The notes beneath the pieces were generated by a model. It did no database searches. It worked only from the letters and a program-made list of their open reading frames with translations, and was not told the origin of the DNA. Below, one piece after another: positions 45,565 through 53,405 of a stretch of DNA of 64,000 nt. Origin of the DNA: Arthrobacter burdickii. GTDB lineage: Bacteria > Actinomycetota > Actinomycetes > Actinomycetales > Micrococcaceae. Position 1 is the first letter of the stretch. The number at the start of each line of letters is the position of its first letter. The stretch lies in the NCBI RefSeq assembly GCF_030433645.1, contig NZ_JAROCG010000001.1:806001-870000 (forward strand), in the 5' to 3' direction. The translations under genes and the position numbers were made by a program.

Positions 45565-46310
45565 CAGGCTGCCTCCGGCATGAGGTGGACGTAGGCATCC
45601 ACCGTGTCGCCACGAAGCATGAACCGGATAATGCCATCGCCGGTGAGCCCGTCGAATCCTTCGAATCCGTCGCCGAACGACGAGACATCCATGATGAGGT
45701 CCGCCGGAGCCGGAGCGCAGCGCGCATCTGACAGACTGCCGCTTGCCCGGTGCACCGCCACGAGACAGGGCGAGCCGAACGCGTTCACCGCGGACCAGAT
45801 CTCGAGGCCGCGATATGACTCATACGCGCGGAGGGTCGAGGTGTCGATCTCGAACAGGGGAACTTCCACGGCCACCAGTTCGCGGACCTGCTTATCGGCC
45901 TCGACCGCGGTCGGGTGCAGAGTAGCCGCGGGACGCGGTGCTGATAAGAAGAAGGTCGTCGCGACGATCCCGCCCGCGACGACCAATGCGCCAGCCGTCC
46001 ACGCGACGCGGTTCCACCTCGTCGCCGTCGTCCGTTGCGACCGCGGCGAGCCTTCCTTCACCGCCTTTACTGGCTGTGACGGCGGGGCGGCCGCCGGCTC
46101 CGTCGGCTCCGGGGCCACCTGATCTCCTGCTGCGGCAGCGCTGGCGGGAGCCGCTGTCGGCGCGACATCCGTACCGGCTGCGCTATCGCTCGTGGGGGCA
46201 TGCGCCCGACGGCTTTCGCTCGCAGGGGCATCCGCCCGACGGCTTCCACTCATGGGGGCACCCGCCCCACGCTCGACGTCAGCGCGGTGCGCTGCCTCGA
46301 GTTCGCGCAA
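45564..46310 (-). CDS. Anchored protein paralogue; N-terminal start missing or frameshifted
   Basis: From the TTG at 46310 the frame gives 248 residues: Ala/Pro linker, one transmembrane helix (VAWTAGALVVAGGIVATTFFL) and the exported domain with LRAYESYRGLEIW, PCLVAVHRA, ARCAPAP and GIIRFMLRGDTVDAYVHL. Upstream, to about 46407, the same frame still encodes ADREFDELRARAYGPHADI, clearly matching the start of the paralogue at 44773. Yet no ATG, GTG or TTG occurs in frame before it. A GTG at 46435 lies in another frame. A frameshift or sequence error near 46400-46435 is likely. Confidence 0.65.
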   Translation of the reverse strand: MRELEAAHRADVERGAGAPMSGSRRADAPASESRRAHAPTSDSAAGTDVAPTAAPASAAAAGDQVAPEPTEPAAAPPSQPVKAVKEGSPRSQRTTATRWNRVAWTAGALVVAGGIVATTFFLSAPRPAATLHPTAVEADKQVRELVAVEVPLFEIDTSTLRAYESYRGLEIWSAVNAFGSPCLVAVHRASGSLSDARCAPAPADLIMDVSSFGDGFEGFDGLTGDGIIRFMLRGDTVDAYVHLMPEAA

Positions 46311-46529
46311 CCTCGCGAGAGCCGGAGGGTCGGCGCCGATATCGGCATGCGGCCCGTATGCCCTCGCGCGCAGTTCGTCGAACTCGCGGTCGGCGTTCGA
46401 AGATGCGCGAAGCCTTCCACAGCCGAAAGGTACACCCGTCGGGTGGGGGAGTCTATGGGCGCTCGATGACGACGGGACGGGGTCTTTGATCGGAAGGGCC
46501 AGGGTGGCCAGCCAACTCCGTGAGGACGC

Positions 46530-47435
46530 TTACTTGACCTGCGGGTACGGGCACGAGTAGTCGTAATCGAGTCCGGCCGAGACGTACTGCGTCACTTTTA
46601 CGATGCTGGTGGGCGTCAGACCAGGCAGAGAACAATTCGACTTCGCTCCCTGCAGGGTCCTGGCACCTGCCAGCCAACTCGGCAATCCATAGAGGGGGGT
46701 GCCGGGTGGCACGGTCCCGGCGATGGTTCCCCACTGATAGCCCGTCGAGTAGATGCCGACACCGGAGCTCGGAATGCTCCGGAAGTAGGCGACCATTCCT
46801 TCCAGATCAGCCCGGTTCAAGGCGGGGCCGTTCGCGCCGGTCTGCCAGCTGTTGCCCGTCTCCACATCCAGCCACCAGAAATAGGAGACGGTCTTCGGTA
46901 TGCCTCGGACGGCAGCGTCCTGGAAAGCTCTCACGTAGCCGTACATGTAGGAGCAGGCGAGGCTGACGGTCCCTGGCACTTCGTCCGCGCAGTTCCCGTA
47001 GGGGTTGGACACCACCTTGCCGTCGTCATTGATGTTGGACGACGGCCACCAGGAGCCCGCATGTCCTGGGTTGGCGGTGTTCACGTACAGAGCCACTTTG
47101 GGCTGCGCAGTTACTGCGGAGGTCCTCGTAGCGTCCGCGGCCCACTTGAGTTGGGCATCGAGGCAAGGGTTGGTGTTGTTGGCCAGTCCGCCGTTCACGC
47201 CTACGATCGCGAATGCTGTCGAACTGGGAAGCGTCTTGCTGCACTGGGGCCAGGACACGTCGTTGCCCACCGGGTCCGCGGTTCCCGATGACGGGGCTGC
47301 CGCCACCGGTGCCATTCCGGTGACCGTCAGTCCCAGCAGGGCCAGGAACGTGCATGCCATTTTCATTCCGAGACGAGCCATGCCCGATGGTACGTCCGTT
47401 TCGGGGGTGAAACGCCGGTGAACTCTGGCGTTCAT
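46530..47435 (-). CDS. Secreted GH25-like / DUF1906-type glycosidase-fold protein
   Basis: 301 residues. An export signal around residues 20-48 (MACTFLALLGLTVTGMAPVAA) precedes NDVSWPQC, AFAIVGVNGGLANNTNPCL and FWWLDVETGNSW, the last resembling the Asp/Glu of GH25 lysozymes. GIYSTGYQWG and the C-terminal SAGLDYDYSCPY complete the barrel pattern. It may cleave peptidoglycan or another glycan. Start 47435 is chosen because it overlaps the previous stop as ATGA and has GAGG upstream. Confidence 0.78.
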   Translation of the reverse strand: MNARVHRRFTPETDVPSGMARLGMKMACTFLALLGLTVTGMAPVAAAPSSGTADPVGNDVSWPQCSKTLPSSTAFAIVGVNGGLANNTNPCLDAQLKWAADATRTSAVTAQPKVALYVNTANPGHAGSWWPSSNINDDGKVVSNPYGNCADEVPGTVSLACSYMYGYVRAFQDAAVRGIPKTVSYFWWLDVETGNSWQTGANGPALNRADLEGMVAYFRSIPSSGVGIYSTGYQWGTIAGTVPPGTPLYGLPSWLAGARTLQGAKSNCSLPGLTPTSIVKVTQYVSAGLDYDYSCPYPQVK

Positions 47436-48331
47436 TCGGTCCTCTGTCGGGTGTGCTCCTGGCTGTTGTTCGACCAATGAAGAGGACTGTCGAGGTCGGC
47501 GGGCAGGCGTGTGCTCGTGTTGCCTTGGGCGGCGTTGAGCTGGGCCTGGGTCAGATAGAGGGCCTTGGACAGGTCGGCCCCTTCGAAACGTGCATCTCTG
47601 AGGTCGGCGCCGAGGAGGTCTGCACCCGATAGGTCACAGTCCCGAAGGTCGGCGGCGATGAGGTAGGCACCTCGAAGGTTCGCCCCGCACATTGGCCGGG
47701 ACCGTAGCTTCCTGCCCATGAGGTCGGCCCCGGGAGTGAACTCGATATCCAGATGGTCGTCCCCCGTGGCGAGATAGGAAGCTCTCACTTCTTCGCTGAC
47801 GTCCATCAGCACGGACCGAACCCGCGCGTGCAGATCGCCGAGGTTCAGGGAGAGGACCTGCCGCGCGTCGGTCATCGCACTTTCGATGGTTCTTCTGAGC
47901 TGGTCGACCTGGTGCGAGGTGTCCGGGTCGAAGGTCCTGGTGCCGGCTTCTGTCAGGTACCAGAGCATCTCGTGGAGTTGACGGACGATCTCGAACGCCG
48001 GGAACATCCGTTTCGCTGATTCCGGGCTCGCTTTCCAGCTGATTCCTCCAAAGAGGTTCTGGGAGACGTTCTGCCCCGCTCCGAAGCAGTCGAAGACCGT
48101 GCATCCCCGGAAGCCTCGCGGCCGCAAGCTGTCGTGGATGGTGCAGGAGAAGTCGGGTGCCAGGTTCTGGCAGGGAGTCCCTGCTGGTTTGTCGACGGCG
48201 AAGTCGATCGTGCGGGAGAAGCCGAGGGCCGTGCAGCAGAGCGCGAAGCAGTTGCTGCAGTCAGGGCGCAACGACTCCCTGTTCAGAGCAGGGACGGAGG
48301 GCGCGGTGAAGTTCTTCGAGGTGGAGGGCAT
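47432..48331 (-). CDS. Pentapeptide-repeat protein with N-terminal cysteine cluster
   Basis: 299 residues. Residues ~20-90 contain a dense set of cysteines (DCSNCFALCC, CQNL, FSCTI, GCTVFDCFG) like a small zinc or iron-sulphur domain. Residues ~225-280 contain pentapeptide repeats of the A(D/N)L type (GANLRGAYLIAADL, GADLLGADLRDARFEGADL). The middle is helical. No membrane helix. Coupled by a 4-base overlap to the GH25-like gene. Function unknown. ATG 48331 behind AGAGAAG. Confidence 0.8.
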   Translation of the reverse strand: MPSTSKNFTAPSVPALNRESLRPDCSNCFALCCTALGFSRTIDFAVDKPAGTPCQNLAPDFSCTIHDSLRPRGFRGCTVFDCFGAGQNVSQNLFGGISWKASPESAKRMFPAFEIVRQLHEMLWYLTEAGTRTFDPDTSHQVDQLRRTIESAMTDARQVLSLNLGDLHARVRSVLMDVSEEVRASYLATGDDHLDIEFTPGADLMGRKLRSRPMCGANLRGAYLIAADLRDCDLSGADLLGADLRDARFEGADLSKALYLTQAQLNAAQGNTSTRLPADLDSPLHWSNNSQEHTRQRTE

Positions 48332-48583
48332 GGCATCTTCTCTGGGTCGGTTCGGTGGGGGGCCGGGGGCAGGGAACTCGCGAGGGAGTTCCCTGGACGG
48401 CACACGGAATCACCACTTCCGAGGGAAGCGAACGGGAACCGCTGCATCGACTCTGGATCACAGAGAAAGTAAGAATGTCACTGCGCCAAAAATAGCACCA
48501 CGAAGTGCCTGCCCGTATGCCAAGCCCCGTGTGTGCACTCATGACAGGTGTCGCAGCCCGCGAGTACACGGCGAGCTCAAGCC

Positions 48584-49168
48584 CTAAGCGCTGTGTTCCC
48601 GAAGGAAGCGCAGGACGTGTGCCCACATCGCTTCCGCCGCGGCCGCATCGTACTCATCTGGCAGCGAAGCATCGGCGAACAAGTGTCCGCTGCCCGGATA
48701 CTGGACATACTCTGCGACGTTGCCGGCCTCGTTTATCGAACGCAGCACGGAATGAACCGCGCCCTCGGCCTTGAACGGGTCGTCGACCGAGTAATGAAGC
48801 TGTGCGGGAACGCTTGGAGGCCAAACGGCTGCGCCGATCATTTCGAGCGGCAGAGCACCCGAACAGAGAATTGCGGCACCGACCTTCCGGGACACGGTGA
48901 CGTGGGTTGCCATGCCGCCTCCGTTCGAGAAGCCCATAGCCACGAACCCATCCTCAAGGGTGCTCACCGCGTCAACAGCACGCGCCATAAGCGCAGGAAA
49001 GCCGATGGACTGTGCAAATGCACCGGCCTCGTCATAGTCGTCAAATACGCGGCCGTCGTACTGGTCGACGACGAGCACGTCATGACCCGCGGCGCGAAGG
49101 CGATCCGCCGCGTCCCGGATGCCGGACCGGACTCCGAGCACAGAATGGAACAGCGCAATCGTGGACAT
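48584..49168 (-). CDS. Dienelactone hydrolase family protein
   Basis: 194 residues. ALFHSVLGVRSGI opens the fold; nucleophile elbow GFSNGGGM has Ser in place of the Cys of classical dienelactone hydrolase. The acid is in YSVDDPF and the histidine in YPGSGHLF. The overall spacing matches DLH-like alpha/beta hydrolases. Substrate unknown. Transcribed alone; 250 bases upstream of the next gene to the right show no further gene. Confidence 0.85.
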   Translation of the reverse strand: MSTIALFHSVLGVRSGIRDAADRLRAAGHDVLVVDQYDGRVFDDYDEAGAFAQSIGFPALMARAVDAVSTLEDGFVAMGFSNGGGMATHVTVSRKVGAAILCSGALPLEMIGAAVWPPSVPAQLHYSVDDPFKAEGAVHSVLRSINEAGNVAEYVQYPGSGHLFADASLPDEYDAAAAEAMWAHVLRFLREHSA

Positions 49169-49265
49169 GTAAACCCTCCGCCAACTAGGATGCCCGTCGT
49201 CCCGATGCGGTGCAATGACAAAGCGTCCGTCGAAGACATTTGTTCAGGCCCTGGTGGCAATCGGC

Positions 49266-50096
49266 TCAGGTGCTGAAGATGTCGTTCAGAGTGACCGTGG
49301 TCAGCCCGCGGTCAGTGATGAGCTGTTCGAGTTGGGGGAATACCCGTGTGACCGGGAGGAAGTTCGCGTGTCCGATCACGATATGGGCGGGGAGGAACCA
49401 TTGATGGGCGAGGTCGAGGATTTCCCGGTCGGTCCGAAGCGCCGAGTCGGCTAGGGACCCGTACCACATGACAGGGGATGTGTAGCCGATCGAGGCCGCC
49501 GCCGCATCGGTTCGTTCGTCCCGGTACCCGTACGGGGGCCGGTAGTACGGGCGGGGATCAGTGCCGAACGTGGAGACGATGAAGTCATGGTTCCGTTGCA
49601 GCTCGGCGACGATCTCCGCATCGCTGAGAGCTGTGAGGTCGGCGTGGGACCACGTGTGGTTGCCGAGCTGGACCTGGCCGGAGGCTACAAGCGGTGCGAG
49701 CAGTTCCGCGTGCTCGGACCACCCAGGGTAGGAGCCGTTGAGGAAGAAGGTCAGCCGGGTACCGCTTGTGCGAGCGAAGTCGAGATAGCGCCGGATGACC
49801 TCGCTGTCGGATCCATCATCGACCGTCCATGCAAGAAGCTGCTCGGACGTGGGCAGACTCGTGATGACACCCGCCGGTAGCGGCACTTTCAGCACAGCAG
49901 GTGCCACGGGCGACGGAACTGGCGCCGGTGTCGTTGCCGGCGGTGCCGGGGAAGGGACGGACGTCGGAACCGGAGAACCGGTGGGCGGTGCCGTCCGTAA
50001 ACCCTCTGAGGCTATTCGGGCGGGCTGCGTACAGGCGGCAAGGCCAAGAACGACGCCGCTGGCCACAATTGCACTGATGAATGTTCGGCGCTCCAC
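49266..50096 (-). CDS. Polysaccharide deacetylase (NodB domain) lipoprotein
   Basis: 276 residues from the GTG at 50096, which has GGAAAGG upstream and gives a signal peptide ending in lipobox LAAC (Cys22). A Pro/Ser/Thr linker leads to the NodB domain: TVDDGSD (motif 1, Val for Phe), NHTWSH (metal histidines), RPPYGYRD and a late HIVIGHAN. It would remove acetyl groups from cell-wall or extracellular glycans. The frame stays open to 50441 but that part is not signal-like. Confidence 0.85.
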   Translation of the reverse strand: MERRTFISAIVASGVVLGLAACTQPARIASEGLRTAPPTGSPVPTSVPSPAPPATTPAPVPSPVAPAVLKVPLPAGVITSLPTSEQLLAWTVDDGSDSEVIRRYLDFARTSGTRLTFFLNGSYPGWSEHAELLAPLVASGQVQLGNHTWSHADLTALSDAEIVAELQRNHDFIVSTFGTDPRPYYRPPYGYRDERTDAAAASIGYTSPVMWYGSLADSALRTDREILDLAHQWFLPAHIVIGHANFLPVTRVFPQLEQLITDRGLTTVTLNDIFST

Positions 50097-50282
50097 GCCA
50101 CGACCTTTCCCCCAAATGACACCCCGCCGGTGCAGGCAGAATCCGCGGCGCGCCGATGGAAGTGACGACGCGCCGCGGTGCTCCGCAGGCAAGGATGAAG
50201 ACCCCGATCCCCAGGACCGGCCTTTGCAGCCTATAACGCCGCGCCGGGGTGCAATCTCGTGTCTCGACCCCACACTGGGTGC

Positions 50283-50750
50283 ATGAGTATTCGACTTGTA
50301 CCGATGAGCGCGGAGCGATTCCCGGAATGGCTCGACCGGAGCCGGACCGAATTCATAGCAGATCTCGTCGCCACAGGTGAATCGCCGGAAGCCGCGCATC
50401 GCCAAGCCGCGGAAGCACTGGACGGCGCCTTCCCTACCCATGGTCCGACCGCCACCAATGCCGTGTTCGATGTCGTCGACAGCGCCGGGACAGCAGTCGG
50501 CTATCTCTGGATTGCCCAGGGCGAGCCTGATGACGAGGCGTCATGGTGGGTGTGGGATGTAGTGATTGAACCAGGGCATCGAGGCAAAGGCCTCGGCCGA
50601 GCAACGATGCTGCTTGCGGAAGAGTACGCACGTTCCCAGGGAGCCCACGCCCTTGGGCTCAGCGTCTTCGGGTTCAACACCGCCGCTCGAGGGCTGTATG
50701 AATCCTTGGGTTACGAGGTCACCAGTGTGAGGATGAGGAAGAGGCTGTAG
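50283..50750 (+). CDS. GNAT-family N-acetyltransferase
   Basis: 155 residues. WWVWDVVIEPGHRGKGLGRATMLLAEEYAR is, in two parts, the acetyl-CoA-binding motif A of GNAT enzymes, and LSVFGFNTAARGLYESLGYEV is motif B. The N-terminal AERFPEWLDRSRTEFIADL resembles YycN-like proteins. Acceptor unknown. Confidence 0.88.
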   Translation: MSIRLVPMSAERFPEWLDRSRTEFIADLVATGESPEAAHRQAAEALDGAFPTHGPTATNAVFDVVDSAGTAVGYLWIAQGEPDDEASWWVWDVVIEPGHRGKGLGRATMLLAEEYARSQGAHALGLSVFGFNTAARGLYESLGYEVTSVRMRKRL

Positions 50751-50769
50751 CAACCAGGCGATCGATGTG

Positions 50770-50798
50770 CCGTCGAATGTCTGACAGACATTCGACGG
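50770..50798. terminator. Perfect 14-bp hairpin between convergent acetyltransferase genes
   Basis: CCGTCGAATGTCTG (50770-50783), one base, then CAGACATTCGACGG (50785-50798). It lies between two convergent genes and would serve both directions. A TT follows on the right but no long U-run. Confidence 0.75.
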
Positions 50799-50804
50799 TT
50801 CTCG

Positions 50805-51374
50805 TCACAGCTCGCGCCGCATGAGCACTCGTGGGAACCCGTTGAGAACCGAGTCGGTCGTAGCGGCCTTGGTGAACCCGCCCCGCTCGAACAGCGCACG
50901 GGTGCCCACGTAGGCCATGGTGAGGTCCACCTTTTCACCGTGGTTGTCGACCGGGTAGCCCTCGATCACCGGCGCCCCGTGGTCGCGCGCAAACTCAACA
51001 GCGCCGGCGAGCAAGTGGTGGGAGACACCTTTGCCGCGATGGCCCGGCCGTACCCTGATGCACCAGACCGACCACACGTCACGGTCATCCACATGCGGAA
51101 TCTTCCGGTTCCGGGCGAAGCTGGTGTCGGCGCGCGGATGCACTCCTGCCCACCCCACAACCTCGTCACCGTCATATGCGAGCACCCCCGGCGGAGGAAC
51201 CTGCGCGGCCAGCTCCTGCACGAGAACCCCGCGCTCCGGACCGCGCAGTGCAACGTTCAGCTTCGACGGGATGCGGTAGCTGAGGCACCAGCACACATTC
51301 GCATCAGGCCGCTTCGGCCCCAGCACCGCCGCTATGTCAGTGAACGCCGTCGCGGGAAGGACTTCGATTGCCAT
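50805..51374 (-). CDS. GNAT-family N-acetyltransferase
   Basis: 189 residues. WCIRVRPGHRGKGVSHHLL is the acetyl-CoA pyrophosphate loop (R-x-x-G-x-G). An N-terminal Cys/Trp segment (VCWCLSYRI) is seen in a GNAT branch of unknown acceptor. C-terminal YVGTRALFERGGFTKAAT matches motif B. Transcribed alone. Confidence 0.85.
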   Translation of the reverse strand: MAIEVLPATAFTDIAAVLGPKRPDANVCWCLSYRIPSKLNVALRGPERGVLVQELAAQVPPPGVLAYDGDEVVGWAGVHPRADTSFARNRKIPHVDDRDVWSVWCIRVRPGHRGKGVSHHLLAGAVEFARDHGAPVIEGYPVDNHGEKVDLTMAYVGTRALFERGGFTKAATTDSVLNGFPRVLMRREL

Positions 51375-51502
51375 GGCGCCACACTATCGTTGCCTGCACC
51401 GGCACTGCCTGGAGTCGAAGCGCCCATCGCCAGGGCTCTTGAGAGTTGCAGGATCCGGCCGATCGCTCCCGTTTGCTCGCGACAGGTGGTAGGAAGTCAT
51501 GC

Positions 51503-51868
51503 ATGGAGATTCGCAGGGCGATGCCCGTCATCGTGACCGATGACCCGGCAGCCGCGCGAGAATTCTACGAATCGTTTCTCGGTTTCCGTGTCGCGATGGA
51601 TGAGGATGGCATGACCATGTTCGCGTCGAGAAGCACGCCCACGACTCAACTGATCGTCGCCTGGCGCAGTCCCACTGCCGTGGATCCAGAGCTCAGGTCG
51701 GTGGACATTTCACTGGAAGTCGGCAGCGTGGACGCAGCCTATGCTCTAGCCCAAACAGCCGGCCTGGAAATTGTGCGGGAGATACGCAACGAGGCCTGGG
51801 GCGTCCGCCGGTTCTTCGTCCGGGACCCCGCTGGACGCGTCATCAACGTCGCCGGCCACCTCGCGTAG
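51503..51868 (+). CDS. Glyoxalase/VOC-fold protein
   Basis: 121 residues. PVIVTDDPAAAREFYESFLGF and RRFFVRDPAGRVINVAGH give the paired beta-alpha-beta-beta-beta units of the vicinal oxygen chelate fold. The usual metal ligands are partly replaced, so it may bind a ligand (as resistance proteins do) rather than catalyse. Start at 51503 with AGGAA upstream. Confidence 0.82.
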   Translation: MEIRRAMPVIVTDDPAAAREFYESFLGFRVAMDEDGMTMFASRSTPTTQLIVAWRSPTAVDPELRSVDISLEVGSVDAAYALAQTAGLEIVREIRNEAWGVRRFFVRDPAGRVINVAGHLA

Positions 51869-51887
51869 CACCTTGGGAAACGACCAG

Positions 51888-51923
51888 TTGAACCCCTGCA
51901 CTCGTCAACTAGTATTGACGAGT
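51888..51923 (+). promoter_or_regulatory. Promoter with palindrome overlapping the start of a leaderless HTH gene
   Basis: TTGAAC (51888-51893) and TAGTAT (51910-51915) are 16 bases apart. ACTCGTCAA (51900-51908) faces TTGACGAGT (51915-51923) across 6 bases, so the palindrome covers the -10 and the GTG start at 51922. Expected transcription start is at about 51922, i.e. no leader. Confidence 0.65.
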
Positions 51924-52137
51924 GGAGTTTGCGGACTTGAAAACGCTCGTCGGATCGCTGGACGGTAAGGCGCCCGCTGGTGCTTTGCAGATCATTGCCG
52001 AGCTTCATCGGGAGGTGGGGCGCAGCGAGGCGGTCCTCGTCCGCAACGCTCGCCAAGCCGGGCTGTCATGGGAAGCCATTGCGCAGTGCCTCGGCGTGTC
52101 AAAGCAGGCAGTCCACCGGAAGTACGGGAAGCGATAG
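51922..52137 (+). CDS. Small helix-turn-helix protein, probably self-regulating
   Basis: 71 residues. VLVRNARQAGLSWEAIAQCLGVSKQAVHRKYG is, in two parts, a single HTH of the sigma-like/AsnC-like type found in short actinobacterial regulators. No other domain. GTG start coincides with the predicted transcription start and lies inside the 24-base palindrome, so the protein most likely represses itself by occluding its own -10. Confidence 0.78.
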   Translation: MEFADLKTLVGSLDGKAPAGALQIIAELHREVGRSEAVLVRNARQAGLSWEAIAQCLGVSKQAVHRKYGKR

Positions 52138-52270
52138 ACCGCAGCATGAAGCGGCCGCGGCCCCAGGGCATGTACCGAAGACCGTTCAGTGACGGCTCCA
52201 CGGTACTTCCCAGGGTCCGTTCTCCGACTTTCCTGATCGTCACGGGTTCCTGAGGAGAGAGATTTTTCGA

Positions 52271-53284
52271 ATGGGAAATGAATGGATCGGAAGCGCTGAA
52301 CTTGTGCGCGCGGCGGCCCGCGCGTTCGGATCACCTGCGGCAGTGACGGCAGTGGCAGTAGTCGCACCTCGTGGAGAAATGGTCGCGACGGCGGGTTGCG
52401 ATGATCAATCGTCTTTCGAGATCGGGTCGATTTCAAAGGTGCTCACCGGTATGTTGTACCGGGACGTGACAGAACGGGGCCTCATCTCGCAAACGACAGT
52501 TCTTCGCGAGTTGCTTCCGCTCGAGGGTCACGGAGAGGTCGGCTCTGTGAGCCTGAGTTCCCTGGCTGTCCATCGCTCCGGTCTTCCACGGTTGCCTCCA
52601 GGAATGCATCCGCTTCGCCGGACCCTCAAACTTTGGAGCTATGGCGAGAACCCTTACGGTGATTCGCTGACCGAGCTTCTGGACCAGACGCGCAACCTGC
52701 GCCTCGGCGCCCCTCGGCCCAGGTACTCCAACCTGGGTTTCCAGCTACTGGGGCATGCGGTGGCGGAAGCAGCTGGGAGCAGCTACGAACAACTCCTTCA
52801 GGACGTCCTTGGGAATGGATTCCGGACTCCCATTCGTGCGGAGGACATCGGCCCCACGGACCTGACCGGTGTCAGCCGATTCGGCCGCCCCCAGGCGGCC
52901 TGGGTAGGTGAGGCCGTCGCGCCTGCGGGTGGCGTCCGCGCGAGCATCAGCATCATGCGCGGCTTCCTTCGTTCGGTCCTCGACGGGACAGCCCAAGGTT
53001 TGTCCGCGCTTGATCCGGTTTCGGATTTCACTCCCCGGGTCCGTATCGGTGCGGGTTGGATCGCGCTCAAGCACGAGGGCCGAATGATCACCTGGCACAA
53101 CGGCAGCACCGGAGGGTTCAGCAGCTGGATCGGACTCGACCGGGACGCCGGCACCGGCGTCGTCGTCCTCGCGGCGCGTCACGGGTCCGTCGACAGGCAG
53201 GGATTCAAGCTCCTCACCGAATTCACCACCCTCCGAACGGTGCCACCACCACCACGCACCCTCAACGGCGGACCAGCAGTCTGA
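52271..53284 (+). CDS. Serine beta-lactamase-like protein (class C/PBP4* fold)
   Basis: 337 residues. Active-site SISK (S-x-x-K) after FEIGS, the tyrosine motif YSN in RPRYSNLGFQ and HNGSTGGFSSW (third motif, HxG) are in the expected order. No signal peptide is visible, so it may act inside the cell as an esterase or peptidase rather than as a resistance enzyme. Start at 52271 is preceded by a purine-rich GGAGAGAGA. Confidence 0.85.
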   Translation: MGNEWIGSAELVRAAARAFGSPAAVTAVAVVAPRGEMVATAGCDDQSSFEIGSISKVLTGMLYRDVTERGLISQTTVLRELLPLEGHGEVGSVSLSSLAVHRSGLPRLPPGMHPLRRTLKLWSYGENPYGDSLTELLDQTRNLRLGAPRPRYSNLGFQLLGHAVAEAAGSSYEQLLQDVLGNGFRTPIRAEDIGPTDLTGVSRFGRPQAAWVGEAVAPAGGVRASISIMRGFLRSVLDGTAQGLSALDPVSDFTPRVRIGAGWIALKHEGRMITWHNGSTGGFSSWIGLDRDAGTGVVVLAARHGSVDRQGFKLLTEFTTLRTVPPPPRTLNGGPAV

Positions 53285-53405
53285 TCGGCAGCACTCACAT
53301 CGCTGCCAGAAGAATGAACCCGCTCCACGGGTGTGAACGGAATTTACGTTGACTGAAATTGCCGGAATCCTTGGTCGTCCCTGAGGCAGGGGGCAGGGGT
53401 GTTGA

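Noticed and set aside
48332..48583. Possible small gene in the AT-richer gap right of the dienelactone hydrolase gene
   Set aside because: Plus-strand frames there are short and lack a ribosome site; more likely the promoter of the pentapeptide gene.
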